A stretch of DNA of 64,000 nucleotides, taken from positions 2,847,001 through 2,911,000 of the forward strand of contig OZ037765.1 in the NCBI GenBank assembly GCA_964035545.1. The letters run 5' to 3'. Under the pieces are notes generated by a model. The model was not told where the DNA came from. It made no database searches and saw nothing but the letters and a program-made list of their open reading frames with translations. Shown here one piece after another: positions 1-14,294 of this stretch. The translations under genes were made by a program, and so were the position numbers. The stretch's first letter is position 1, and every line of letters starts with the position of its first letter. This stretch comes from Bugula neritina (taxonomy: Eukaryota > Bryozoa > Gymnolaemata > Cheilostomatida > Bugulidae).

Positions 1-511
1 AAATTTTGGATTAAATTGACACATTTTTTTCGATTTTCGCCTATATTCAAACTACAATTTATACAGTTACTAAACATGCAAAAAGTCATAAAAAATACCA
101 AAATTGTTTACATATTATTATCTGCAATCATTTTCATAACATTTAAATTTAATTTGGGTATCATCAATCGTTATACTTCATAAGATTGATTGAACTGGGT
201 TCATTTTAAAAAAAAACCGATAAACTGTTAGAATTTAAAAGCACAATAGATTTCAATCTAGTAAATAGAAAAAGAACATTATTACAATTGTCACTTGTGG
301 GTTTATATGTATAAAAAAAATTTATTTCTCAAAGAATCAATAAATGCATATTGCTTTCTCATGAGTAAATATTTGACTAAATTAATGTATTTTATGATAG
401 GTTCCATGCTTTCAGTATAATTCTCATTATTCTCTGCCCTTCCATTTGCACCCCCCTCACTTGCTCCCCATGCACCACTCCTCATGCATGTATATACATA
501 CATATACACAC

Positions 512-580
<69 letters not shown>

Positions 581-2999
581 CCTATTCTTTTACCAAACAA
601 TCACCACCCCGCTCCAACCTGTAAATTTATCAAGTAGAGATACCTTCACGAAGCATACTGACAAAATGTATTTTATTATTAGCAAGCCAGCTAAACTGAG
701 AGAGCAGGTTTCTTGCAGTGTGCGTGCATGCCTGCGTGCGTGCGTGTGGCTTTTTACAGGAAGAAGGTAAGAGATGATGGGTGGCTGAGCTAGGGTGTAG
801 GTGAGTGAGTGAAGGGTAGAGTGAAAGAGAGATGCGGGTTTTAGCAATTGTTTCTTCAACTATGTATAAAGTAAATTAGACAAAAAATCCTCAATTACCT
901 GATAAACCAGAAAATCTTGCATAAATATTGCTATTTACATATTTAGGTCTATAGACATAGAATGCTATAGCCTGAAAATTCTTGGTTTCGAAGGACTAAT
1001 TGTTACAATGCGGTGCAGTGGTTTCTCTGGTAAAATTCCTAACCTGCCATAAATCCCTTTGTGGCATATCCTGTCGAAGATTGGGAGATTAAACCTAATT
1101 ACTGCATTTGTATAATAAGTGACTGCAACATGACACATGTTCCTATCAGCATGTTTTAGAAAACAGTCGTGAATCTTGTGAAGAAAATGTCTCCCACTTG
1201 AAGAAAATTTATTATTTCTCTGACGCGGAGCAGCTAGCTGCCCAATATAAGAATTTTAAAAAAATTGCAAATTTCGTGTCTCGTGAAGATGATTTTAGAT
1301 TTCATGCTTAGTGGAACTCTTTTTCAACCAGTCATGACATAAATGCCTGTGATGGTGTAGGTGGACCGATTGAAAGAAAAGCTGCTAAAGCAGATTTGCA
1401 AGCAGTAACTCCCAGACATTTGTTAAATCCCCAAGACTTGTTTTAGTGGGACTCATCCCACATATAGAAAATGTGACTTTTTTTCTCTATCACTAATCAT
1501 TCCCGTCTCAAAATATGCTCGCTTCTCACTTGCAAAGACCGTGCCTGGTACCTGTGAATATCATTGTTTTACCCTTACAGTTAGCGAAGAACTGAATGCC
1601 AAGAACATGTCAGCAAATGATACAATACAAACTGCTGTTTTCATCTAAGGTAAACTTTATGTAAACATGGTAAAATTTGTTGCCCAAGAGTAGAACATTT
1701 TAACAGATGCGCATATGATGAGAACTGGTGAGTAGGTTGTGTCCTAACCAAATTTTGGGAAGAAAATGATCTACTCATTAAAATTATGCACTTCTATGGA
1801 CATACCCACTCATTTCACTGGCCTTCCCTGGAGGATAAAGGCTGGGCACCAAAACAATGTGTAATCTGTTATGTTAAGACGCTGATTACATTCAATGGAA
1901 AGAAGCACTACCTACAGGCATATGATGCAACTGATGCAACCTTCCTCTCATGGATATTATTCAGGCTTTATGTAAAAATTTTGTGCAAACTTTCATAAAT
2001 ATGCCATTCAATTATAAATGATAATTATACAATTTTTCTTTTCTCATTTATTAGATTTAAATCCATGGTGCTTTTAAATTCTAGCAGTTTATCGGTTTTA
2101 ACTAAAATGAACCCAGTTTAATCAATTTTATGAAGCATAAAGATTACTGATATCCAAATTAAATTTAAATGTTATGAAAATGATTGCAGATAATATGTAA
2201 ACAATTTTGGTATTTTTTATGACTTTTTGCATGTTTAGTAACTGTAGAGAGTGTAGTTTTAAATATAGGCGAAAATCGAAAAAAATGCGTCAATTTAATC
2301 CAAAATTTTTCCATGAAGGAACAATATACAAACGTTCAGTTTTTAATATAACATAATATATACCAACATCTTTAAAATGAAACCATTTTTTTAAAAATTC
2401 ATTTATACCCACATTGAGTTTTCTCCTCATGAAATAGCGCATAATTTCCAAATCTTTAGATTTCAACACGAAATTGCGATGAAACTTATGCCAGTAAAAA
2501 GCTGAAACTTTTTTAATGTGATATATATAATATAGTTGTTAGGTGCTGAAAATATCAAGATCATAGCTATTTGTAAAAAGTGAGTTTTAAGTGCCTGAAA
2601 ATTGAAAATTTTGAAAAATTGCCAAATTTTTGGCCTAAAAACGTAATGCAACAGAAAATTTTTCCTAACATTTATGGCAGATTTGATGCTTTAATTCAAA
2701 TAAAATCATGTACAACTATCATCCATAAAAGTATGAAAGGTTTGTCTTGAATTGTCTCCGAGATATAAACCCATGAAGTTGACCTTCGGTACCGAAACCC
2801 ATAAAAAAAGTACCGATTTTTTACCAACCTTTGCTCACAAAAAGTGCCATAACTACAAAACTATTAGGAATTAAGGGCTAATATTTGATATTTTTCTCAA
2901 TTGACATATTTTGAAATACCATACTAAAGTTTCGAAAAAATCTGAGACGGGTCAGTGAAAATCCTCAAAAACCTTGTTGAGTTGGCGTGGAATGACCCT
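1..2999. mobile_element. Decayed DNA transposon with ~245-bp inverted repeats
   Basis: Positions 1-247 and about 2064-2310 are imperfect inverted copies of each other; both contain the stretch reading AAATTTTGGATTAAATTGAC in one orientation. Between them is a broken coding region. One frame near 1209-1445 reads YYFSD, then AAQYKNFK, TSHDINACDGVGG and NPQDLF, with an internal stop. Near 1800 FHWPSLEDKGWAP appears. These phrases resemble an uncharacterised transposase-like family common in invertebrate genomes, recalled from memory. The right edge may be at about 2999, where GCGTGGAATGACCC looks like a transposon terminus. The left end lies outside the window. It probably sits in a large intron of the first receptor gene. 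Confidence 0.7.
482..578. repeat. (TA)n microsatellite
   Basis: A pure AT dinucleotide run at about 514-578 is preceded by imperfect TATACATA repeats. It lies inside the decayed transposon. The short reading frames across it are low-complexity artefacts. Confidence 0.95.
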
Positions 3000-3307
3000 T
3001 ATATAGTTCTTTTACTTCGGTAATTTTGTCTCTTGTAGAACAACTGCAAACAATTAGACTGTCTTGTTAATTTTTTATACTGAGACTTCTTTGGTTATAA
3101 CATAAAACTGGTGGTGTTAGTTTTGAGCTCTGATAGACTATTTTGGCTTAATTTTGTTAGAAAGGACAAAAGGAAAACATCTACTTTAGCTAAATCTTCT
3201 AACTTTATAAATTCACTTTTCTTCAAATTTGAAATTTCACTGTTTGCTTAAAGAAAGGAGATGTGGCATATAAATTCTGGGTTCTCAGCAGTACCAAAGT
3301 ATTATAG
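3000..3307. other. AT-rich noncoding spacer
   Basis: I see no exon, RNA gene or clear repeat between the DNA transposon and the solo LTR. Confidence 0.5.
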
Positions 3308-3714
3308 TGTAGTTACATGTGGGTTATTGAACGTAATGAGACAAAGAACATAACTCCTTGCAAGTGATAAGAGATAAGAGAGTCTTGTATAGTGTAAGCT
3401 TTATTGGTAAGAGTAGTTCCTTCCAGTGTGAGCTCCTGTCTTCAACTGACTAGGAGCTTAAAATAGGTCTTCTTTTATACTGGTCAAACAAAGGGGGTCT
3501 AGAACCTTGACAGACAATCAGCCAAAGTTCGGGATATTGAGTTTTGGTGTGACCGACATTCGGAATGTCGGTTAGCTGAAAAGCTGGTGGAGATCAAATT
3601 ACAATGAGTAAGCAAAAATGAAACAAAATTAAAGCGGCTAGGGATCGCTATTTAACGTGGATAATTATAAGAATGTGCAGTATGAAAGGGGATAGCCATC
3701 TATAGAATACTACA
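3308..3714 (-). mobile_element. Solo LTR of a Ty3/gypsy-like element
   Basis: This ~407-bp segment begins TGTAGT and ends ACTACA, the inverted termini expected of an LTR. It is flanked by ATAG on both sides (3304-3307 and 3715-3718), a 4-bp target duplication. On the minus strand it carries an AATAAA signal, so the minus strand is the likely transcribed one. Its left 80 bp are clearly similar to 37785-37862, which sits at the 3' end of the inverted gypsy copy in this window. No coding sequence is attached, so it is most simply a recombined solo LTR. Confidence 0.75.
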
Positions 3715-4518
3715 ATAGCAGAGAATGACGTGTTGCATGCTATTCGTCACTGCGTGCTGCTTCTAGTATACCTATAATGCTCAGTGACTAAAATTTAGGA
3801 AGAGCAATAATATTGGCATGGATTTATATTATATTGAATGTTATTTAGTATATTTAAAAAACTAACTGACTGCTTATTAAATTAAGCAATATTGTTTCAT
3901 GTCTGAAACCTTATTTTAAACTGGAATTTGTTTGTTTTTGTATAAGGTAATGTCATATTGTCTTAACTTACACCACAAACAAAATTTATACAATATGGAA
4001 CTATATTTATCTGCTGGCTATGTAGATTTACAGAATTCCGGTGGCACGTGTTGAGTTAGAGACTGATGCCATCTTGTTTATGTTGAATATTGGGATAAAA
4101 TTGGTAGAGTTGTAGGTGACAAGACTGTTATATTTTACATATGTAGAAGAAGAGAAAAAACGAAATGAGTTATTGCATGTGGGTAATATAATAAAGTATT
4201 CGTACAGAGAGAAGACAATTAATAATATGGTTATTTACTAGTTCTAAATGTTCATTGTCACAACAGCGGAAGAATATATCCTATGAACAGCACGTACCAA
4301 ATTATTTTTCAAGATTCAGATCTGACATCAGGCTAAATTAAATTTGAGTATTAAATTTGATGAAATTATTTTTTTATAGGTGAAAATTTAGTATATTACA
4401 AAAATTAATTAAGTAGTGTTTTTCTATAAATGTAAAAAAATAAGAATTATATTTTTATGTGGATTAGTTAACAGCATTTTGGGTGTAAACAATTTAGGTT
4501 AATTGTTTGATGTTTTAG
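3715..4518 (+). other. Intron sequence 5' of the first FN3 exon
   Basis: The last ~150 bp (from about 4366) are paralogous to 28467-28619, upstream of the equivalent exon in the third gene copy. The similarity stops abruptly where retroelement debris begins in the other copy. No additional exon was recognised. Confidence 0.6.
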
Positions 4519-4839
4519 AAATCCTAAAGCTGTCTGGAGACCCAGTATCTTCTCACACAGATGTGTCACCAGGAGAAATCAGAATTACATGGGAATTTCC
4601 AGCTACTGCACCCAATCAGGAGCTCACAACTACTCATTTTAAAATAGAATGTTCAGACAACTCCAACTTCAACACAATAATAAGCTCTAAATTAGTTTCT
4701 ATAGACTACAGAGAGACTGTGATTAGTTATAATCTGAATATACAACAACCTCACTATGCTAGAGTATCTACTGTGAGGAATTATAATGGTGAAGAGTTAA
4801 TACAAGATGTCTATACAGTCAGCTCTCTATTCTGTGCAG
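4519..4839 (+). CDS. Exon: FN3 domain 1, copy 1
   Basis: Phase 1-1 exon of 321 nt. ITWEFP gives the B-strand Trp and YARVSTVRNYNGEE the F-strand region typical of FN3. Acceptor TTTTAG, donor GTAAAT. Confidence 0.8.
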
Positions 4840-7800
4840 GTAAATAAATTATGTTATGGTTGTAATATTATGTTTAAACATGTCTTGCTCATCCAACTAT
4901 AATAAGTAATTAAAGCTTCTTTGTGTAAATGAATGCTTATGAACCTGTAAAGTTATTTCTTTCGCTTTTGAAATATTCTTCTGGCATATACTATTTTACA
5001 TATATAAGGAAACAAAAAAATATAACTTTTAATATTGCGATCAGTTACTTTTTGCTCATCAATTTATTTACTGAATAGTTTATTTAATTCCTATTTATAT
5101 ACTGTAGAAAGAGGTAAATTAACACCTGGAGATGCTATCATAGTAGAAAGTGGTATTCTGAAACCAGCAAAAGAGAGAATAGTTACTGTGTCTGTACCTT
5201 CACTAGTAAGTCAATATTTTTAGATCCCATTGATTTTGTACTATATTATTATATGATATATCTTATTTTGTACATAATATTTTTATATCAACTGATTTTA
5301 GACTATAATATGATCTAGGGCTAATATACTGATCTTAGATAATTGTTGAGACTGTGTCAATACTTTTTGGTAAATTTTCTCAAACTTTAAATATCCTTCT
5401 TTTTTAAAATTCTATTTGCATTGTCTTCGAACTTTTTTTCAAAGTGGTGCCTACATGCATGCATAAGTTTTGTTTCTGGTTTAAATAGAGCAATGAATTT
5501 ATACTGATTGATTCTTGTGCTTTTTGACAATGTATATAAGTTTATTATAACTTTATGGAAAACTATCATCTTTAACATGTTCTCTGTAACAGGAAGCTGA
5601 TGACTGTGTATCCAGTGTTACATTAGGTTATGAAAGTGGACAATTATCCAATCAGATGAAGACAGGACCATGGATTTTCACTAAACAGCAAGGTGTGACC
5701 TTTGAACTGACTATTAAAGTAAAACTACAAGATGGACATGAGAATATAATATGGCAGGAAATATACACAACTAGTAAAAGTGAGGAGAATTTATCTCATG
5801 TAATATTATATTAAATGCCATGAGGAGATAACTTAGCAGATTTTGTTATGTAGATTTTCATGGGAATTAAGGTAGCTTCACTATCTCTTGTATGAGTCGA
5901 TGTGTTCATTATATCTAATCACGTATATGTGTATATGTATGTGTATATGTATGTGTATGTATGTGTGTATGTATGTGTGTATGTATGTGTGCATGTATGT
6001 ATGTGTATATATAATATATGTGTATGTATGTAGTTTATGTAATATGTGCATGCATGTGTTGTGCCAGGAATAACTTATTGAGTTGGATAGAAACAGGCAT
6101 GGAGCAACAATCTTAATCATTGATATTATTGTTCACTCTTTGTCTTGTATACTTTATCAAAATATCAAAATGGTTACATCCTGTAATAAAATATATTATA
6201 CATAAGTAACCTTCAAATAATATCAACAAAAACAAAAACTTCAAAATTATAATGACACTTGCAAACATCAGCTCCTTAGAACGTCTTCCTGGCAAGTGAA
6301 ACTACTAACGATTATAATACAAACAAATATAACTTAACAAAAAGCTAAAAAATGGCTGAATAAACTGCAAAAATCAAATTTCTATATACTTTTATTCAAA
6401 TACTGGGCAAACAGCCAGGCTTATCTCCCTAGAAAATTTGTATGTATGTATATGTGTGTATGTATGTATATGTGTGTATGTGTGTGTTTGTGTGTGTTTG
6501 TGTGTTGTGTATGTGTGCCTTTGTGTGCATGCATGTGTGCCTTTGTGTGTATGTATATATTTTATCTGTAGCACCCAACTCACCAGATGGACTTACAGTT
6601 GACACCAGAACTTCTACTTCAGTTACCATCTCCTGGTTTCCAGTAGTTTATACAGATAAGATCTACTCTATTCAACAGTACCAGGTGAGTAATAGATTAA
6701 AAGGCATCTTTTTAAATTAACTGTCAAATGTTACGCCCACTTGATATACTACATGCTCTGCAAGTTACCAAAGACACATTTGTATATTATCTTGTTGCAT
6801 CCTGGAGTATATATCCCCGTTACAAATTATGCCTATGATTTACATACACAGCGTCATTCATTTTTACGCTGTAACATACCCTGGGCATCTCAAACTTTTT
6901 AAAATAACCCTTAATAGAAACACTCAAAATTTTGGGTGAAAATTTTTTTCAACAGGGCAGTTTTTCATATGAATATATTTTATGATATGAGTAAATATAT
7001 ATGATATTTACTTCTATACTGTCTGAATATAAAATCACTGACTACAGGTAACATGCATCACAACTAACAACACCTTTAATGATAGTGTGACAGTAAACTC
7101 AGTGAGTTACTATAACACACCTGACTCTTCTACCACCTCTCTAACTATAGAATCACTCTATAGTCAAGTAAAATACAGCTGTACAGTTAAAGCTCTTCTG
7201 TCTGAGAATGAGTTTGGAGAAAGTTCTAGAGAAGTTGTGTTCTGGACTAAACCCGAAGGTAAATAGCTGTAGTCACAAAATTTTTAAAAAGATTTCTATG
7301 CATATACTGATTTGAGACTTGGAGCTTAAAAAATTGCAATAAATTTAAGCTTTTCTATTAAGCTTTTTAAACTTTAAACACTTAAATAATCTGAAACTTT
7401 TAGTTTGTTGTCAGAAGACGTTAAACATGTCAATAAAAAATGTAATTGCTTTATTTTAGAGCCAGCATTTGCTTTCAGCAGTGACAGTGAAGAAGAAATC
7501 ATTACAGTACCTCTACCAAACATCACATCATCTGATGATATTCTGAAAGGATATGACTCCATGGTTATTGTTGTTGAAAAGTTGTCATCCAGGAAAAAGA
7601 GATCCATTACTGTAGATAGCATAGACAATGTGACTGTTTATATAACAGCATCATTTCCTGTTACCAACTACCCATCCTCACTTAGTGTTGGTGATAACCA
7701 GATATATGGTGGTTACTGGAACAGACCTCTAGACAACCAATACTCTTATCACATTGCTGTAGGATTTAATGCTAAGACTGAAAATGATATTTTAAAACTT

Positions 7801-8646
7801 ACCACTATTCCTGGTGCAGAGTCTGTAAGATGTAAGTGTGTGGCTATGCATGGTACTAGAATGTCATTGCGAATTAGGAACTTTTAATAAGGGTTTACAT
7901 GAATTAAAGGTCGGTGTGCTCATTGTCTCTGTATATTCAATTAACACGAAGAGATCATTTACTTATCTGTATATACCTGATTGTATTATACAGTGACAGG
8001 AGCTCCTCCTAGTAGTGAAGATAACCAAGAGCATGTATCAACAACACAGAGAACAGGTGGGAAGCATCAGCTAGTATACTGTTTCTTTAATTTTAAATAC
8101 TCAAAAGCAGTAAACTTCTGACTGTGTTTTTCATTGTAAAAGCTTTAAACTTTGTTTGCTTAATTCTAATTGAGAAATGCCTGATGAGTTTTTTACAGCC
8201 ATAACATATATTAGTATATATATATTTGTTGTTTTAACAACTCAGTCTGGGTGGTTGGAGTAGCAGTTGGTGTTCCAATGGGTTTCATCATTATTCTACA
8301 AGCAGTGATTCTTATTGTGATGTTGGTGAGAAGATCTTCTGGTACTGAGTCTAAAGAGAAAAGAGCTCACCTTAATACTGAGTACGAAGAAGTGGGACTA
8401 ACACCTACATCTTTTAAGAATCAGGGTGCTACACAAGATGTACCAGCACAAAGTGCTGAGTATGAAGAAATGGGACTAGCACCTACATCTTCTAAGAATC
8501 AGGGTGGTACAGGAGACGTACCAGTACAAAGTGCTGAGTATGAGATAACAAGTCCCCAGGCTACATCAGATGATCATGTCTATGAGAAACTAATTAAACA
8601 GATGGAACAAGTCTGCTATGAAAATACTCCAACAATCAAAAATTAA
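4519..8646 (+). CDS. Receptor copy 1: FN3/juxtamembrane/TM receptor (5' exons outside window)
   Basis: Single-pass surface receptor of a tandem family. Exons by splice sites: 4519-4839 (FN3), 5108-5205 and 5593-5779 (unassigned beta-rich module), 6572-6684 and 7048-7258 (second FN3), 7460-7831 (receptor-phosphatase-like juxtamembrane module with SSRKKRS), 7994-8056 (Ser/Thr stalk), 8246-8646 (transmembrane helix and tail). The first exon starts in phase 1. All junctions keep frame to the TAA at 8644-8646, giving about 587 residues. The tail has two copies of the YEEVGLTPTS-type repeat and ends with VYEKL and CYENT motifs. No signal peptide or PAN exons lie between 1 and 4518; paralogues suggest they lie further upstream. 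There is no catalytic domain. Function is not known; a recognition role is inference. Confidence 0.8.
5108..5779 (+). CDS. Two exons: unassigned beta-rich module, copy 1
   Basis: Exons 5108-5205 (phase 1-0) and 5593-5779 (phase 0-1) are always adjacent in copies 1, 3 and 4. The second carries EADDCVSSVTL and GVTFELTIKVKLQDG. Length (~95 residues) and alternating pattern fit an Ig/FN3-like sandwich, but I do not recognise a named domain. Confidence 0.7.
5925..6560. repeat. TATG/TG-rich intronic repeats
   Basis: Two imperfect TATGTGTA-type arrays (about 5925-6060 and 6440-6560) flank ordinary AT-rich sequence. The second ends about 12 bp before the acceptor of the FN3 exon at 6572. Copies 2 and 3 have TG arrays at the equivalent place. 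Confidence 0.9.
6572..7258 (+). CDS. Two exons: FN3 domain 2, copy 1
   Basis: Exons 6572-6684 (phase 1-0) and 7048-7258 (phase 0-1) together encode one FN3 domain: SPDGLTVDTRTSTSVTISW, then VTCITTNN, SLTIESLYSQVKYSCTVKAL and FWTKPE. The single phase-0 intron falls after the residues QQYQ. Confidence 0.85.
7460..7831 (+). CDS. Exon: receptor-phosphatase-like juxtamembrane module, copy 1
   Basis: Phase 1-1 exon of 372 nt. YDSMVIVVEKL, SSRKKRS, VYITASFP and YGGYWNRPLDNQYSY match the pattern seen in the extracellular juxtamembrane region of LAR-type and MAM-type receptor phosphatases, where a basic site is cut by furin. RKKR fits the furin consensus. Confidence 0.75.
8246..8646 (+). CDS. Exon: transmembrane helix and tyrosine tail, copy 1
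   Basis: VAVGVPMGFIIILQAVILIV forms the membrane helix, followed by the stop-transfer RR. The tail holds two 26-residue repeats starting YEEVGL and YEEMGL, then YEITSP, VYEKL and CYENT. Confidence 0.85.
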
Positions 8647-11139
<2,493 letters not shown>

Positions 11140-12079
11140 GATTATGTATCTATATATTATATCTGTAGCACCCAACTCACCAGATGGAGTGACAGTTGAT
11201 ACCAGAACTTCTACTTCAGTTACCCTCTCCTGGTTTCCAGTAGTTTATACAGATAAGATCTACTCTATTCAACAGTACCAGGTGGGTGCTAGAGCAAGAT
11301 AGGTAGTCAGCTTTTTAAAATTGCTGTCAAATGTAACGTCAAATTGTTATACTCTTTATGTGTTTGTCCATCCCTTGCAAGTTACCAGACAGACTTATAC
11401 ATGCATGTAAACTATAAGCATAACTTATTGTAAAGATTATAATCGAGAATTAAACAAAATAATATGTACATGTATAAATTATCTTGTTTACTTCTTGATT
11501 ATCACGCTGTAAGATACCTTGTGCGCATCTCAATTTTTTCAAAATTAACCCTTAGTGAAAAACACTAAATATTTTAGATGACATAATGTGCCTCAACGTA
11601 AGGCATTTTCCCATATGAATATATTCCATAATATAAGTAAATAGAGATGATATTTACTTTTATACTGTCTGAATATACAATCTCTGCTTACAGGTAACAT
11701 GCATCACAACCAACAACACCTTTAATGATGGTGTGACAGTAAACTCAGTGAGTTACTATAACACATCTGACTCTTCTACCACCTCTCTAACTATAGAATC
11801 ACTCTATAGTCAAGTAGAATACAGCTGTACAGTTAAAGCTCTTCTGTCCGAAATTGAGTTTGGAGAAAGTTCTAGAGAAGTTGTGTTCTGGACTAAACCC
11901 GAAGGTAAATGATTTTAAATTAACCCAGCAGTAAAAACATTTCAATGCAGTTTCCTGCAACTTTTGGCCCAATACATTTAGGTTTTGAAAACATAATAAA
12001 TAGTCTACAAAAACATTAGTTACTTGGGTGAAGATGCCATTAGTTAACAATGTAACCAATAAACAATGTGTTATTTTAG

Positions 12080-12472
12080 AGCCAGTGTTGACATACAGCA
12101 ATGATGGCAATACTAATATAGTCTGTCCAGGGGAGGAAATCATCACAGTACCTCTACCAAGCATTACTTCATCTGCTGATACTCTGAAAGGATATGACTC
12201 CATGGTTATTGTTGTTGAAAAGTTGTCATCCAGGAAAAAGAGATCCATTACTGTAGATAGCATAGACAATGTAACTGTTTATATAACAGCATCATTTCCT
12301 GTTACCAACTACCCATCCTCACTTAGTGTTGGTAATAACCAGATATATGGTGGTTACTGGAACAGACCTCTAGACAACCAATACTCATATCATATTGCTG
12401 TAGGATTCAAAGCTAAGACTGAAGATGATGTTTTAAAGCTCACGACTATTCCTGGTGCAGAGTCTGTCAGAT
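12080..12472 (+). CDS. Exon: juxtamembrane module, copy 2
   Basis: Phase 1-1 exon of 393 nt, nearly identical in its 3' two thirds to copy 1, with SSRKKRS retained and seven additional codons near the start. Confidence 0.75.
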
Positions 12473-12833
12473 GTAAGTGTGTAGCTAATTATAAGCATGG
12501 TACTAGACTTTCATTGTGTATTCAGAGTTGTTATTAAGGTTTTATATGAATTAGAGATCAGTGTGCTCACTTGTCGTGTATATTAATTGAGATAGCACGA
12601 AAAGATCATTTACTCATGATTCTATTATACAGTGAGAGGAGCTCCTCCTAGCAGTGAAGATAACCAGGATATAAGTGTATCAACAACACATAGAGCAGGT
12701 AGTATGGAAGGCATCAGTATACTATTCAGTTAGTTTTTTGGTATTTAAAAGCAGTAAACTTGTAACAGTATAATTATTTAGTTTGCCTAATTCTAATTGA
12801 AACGTGCCTGATGAGTTTTCGCAGCAATAATAT

Positions 12834-13114
12834 ATATGTGTGTGCGTGTGTGTGCGTGTGTGTGTGTGTGTGCGTGTGTGCGTGTGTGTGTGTGTGCGTG
12901 TGTGCGTATGTGCGTGTCTGCGTGTGTGCCTGTGTGTGTGTGCGTGTGCGCGTGTCTGCATGTGTGCGTGTGTGCATGTGTGAGTGTGTGCGTGTGTGCG
13001 TGTGTGCGTGTGTGTGTGTGTGCGTGTGTGCTTGTGTGTGTGTGAGTGTGTGGGTGTGTCAGTAGGTATGTGTGTGGGTATGTGTGTGTGTGTGTGTGCG
13101 TGTGTGCGTGTGTG

Positions 13115-13151
<37 letters not shown>

Positions 13152-13240
13152 GTGCGTGTGTGAGTGTGTGCGTGTGTGTGTGTGTGTGTGGGTGTGTGGG
13201 TGTGTCAGTAGGTATGTGTGTGGGTATGTGTGTGTCAGTA
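12834..13240. repeat. Degenerate TG/TGCG minisatellite
   Basis: GTGTGTGCGTGTG-type repeat in the intron before the TM exon of copy 2. A unit containing GTGTCAGTAGGTATGTGTG recurs at about 13057, 13202 and 13227. Copies 1 and 3 have a short (~190 bp) intron here without it. Confidence 0.92.
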
Positions 13241-13740
13241 GGTATTGTGACAGCTGATACTGGTTACTGTATCAGCTGATGATTGTTGCTGCGTCAGCAC
13301 AGATGCTGTTTGGCACGGGTGCCCATGTATTGTGATTCACTTAATAAAGGGTGAATGGATGGAGAACACAGATGCAGGCCACAACTCTGGATGGAGAACA
13401 CAGATGCAGGCCACAACTCTATTTTTGTCTATTGCCAACAGTATATTTTCTAAGTTAGACTTCATTCATACTTAGACTCATACTCATACTTGTACTCATA
13501 CTTGTACTCATACTTGTACTCATACTTGTACTCATACTTGTACTCGTATTTTACTTGTACTGTAACAATTATTTTGACAATTAAGTATAGATTGCCTGCA
13601 TCTTTAGCAGAAGGAAAATTGAGCTACACTCACTCATCTACCAAAAACTGTCAGTAAATAGCTATTGCGAAAGCTTTCACAAATAGCTTTCGTTACACAA
13701 TAATTTTTGGAAAGCTGCCAAAAAGCTACTGCAACAGGTA
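13241..13740. repeat. Insert within the TG array, with two short tandem repeats
   Basis: About 500 bp of non-TG sequence interrupts the minisatellite, with GGTATGTGTGTGGG resuming at about 13737. It includes a perfect 32-bp tandem duplication (13357-13388 and 13389-13420) and a 12-bp TACTCATACTTG array at about 13478-13552. The part at 13655-13735 resembles the reverse complement of 43835-43925, so it may be a mobile element copy. Confidence 0.6.
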
Positions 13741-13851
13741 TGTGTGTGGGTATGTGTCTGTGTGTGTGCTGTTTCCTGCTATACCCTAACAGGGAACAGC
13801 GGAGATAGGTGAGAACATGTGAGAAGTGATATATATTTGCTATTTTAGCAG

Positions 13852-14294
13852 CAGGCTGGGTGGTTGAAGTAGCAGTTGGTGTTCCTATTGGTTTCATCGT
13901 CATTATACTAGTAGTCATTCTTATTGTGGTGTTGGTGAGAAGATCTTCTGGTACCGAGTCTGAACAGAATAGAGCACAGCCGAGTTCTGAATATGAAGAA
14001 GTGGGACTGACACCTACATCTTCTAAGAATCAGTGTGGTACACAAGATGTACCGGTACAAAGTGCCAAGTCTGGAGAGAACAGAACTCAGTCTAATCATG
14101 AATATGAAGAAGTAGGACTGCCACCTACATCTTCTAAGAATCAGGGTGGTACACAAGATGCACCAGTACAAAGTGCTGAGTATGAGACAACAAGTCCTCA
14201 GACTACATTAGATGACCATGTCTATGAGAAAGTAACTAAACAGATGGAACAAGTCTGCTATGAAAATACTTCAATCATCCGAAACAAAGTTTAA
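13852..14294 (+). CDS. Exon: transmembrane helix and tyrosine tail, copy 2
   Basis: The acceptor region TTTTAGCAGCAGGCTGG offers three in-frame AG sites (exon starts 13849, 13852 or 13855). The helix is VAVGVPIGFIVIILVVILIV, followed by RR. The tail contains two YEEVGL repeats, YETTSP, VYEKV and CYENT. Confidence 0.82.

Larger units (their letters stand above)
11169..14294 (+). pseudogene. Receptor copy 2, 5'-truncated (FN3 to tail)
   Basis: Exons 11169-11281 and 11694-11904 (FN3), 12080-12472 (juxtamembrane module with SSRKKRS), 12633-12698 (stalk), and about 13852-14294 (TM and tail) keep phase to the stop at 14292-14294, giving about 408 codons with no disabling change. No signal peptide, PAN, unknown-domain or first FN3 exon lies between copy 1 and this copy. 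The upstream DNA is the 3' flank of copy 1. It is therefore either a truncated pseudogene or a set of alternative 3' exons for copy 1; open frames favour use or a recent origin. The juxtamembrane exon has a 21-nt insertion (NDGNTNIVCPGE region) relative to copy 1. The tail has two tyrosine repeats. Confidence 0.7.

Noticed and set aside
1786-1998. A small 70-residue gene
   Set aside because: Fragment of the decayed transposase (FHWPSLEDKGW); no promoter or intact context.
8390-8640. A true ITAM in the receptor tail
   Set aside because: YxxV/YxxM spacing is about 26 residues and the distal pair ends in YENT, so the ITAM consensus is not met; SH2-type docking is still possible.
12834-13740. 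CRISPR-like or coding repeat array
   Set aside because: Repeats are simple TG minisatellites in a eukaryotic intron without regular spacers.
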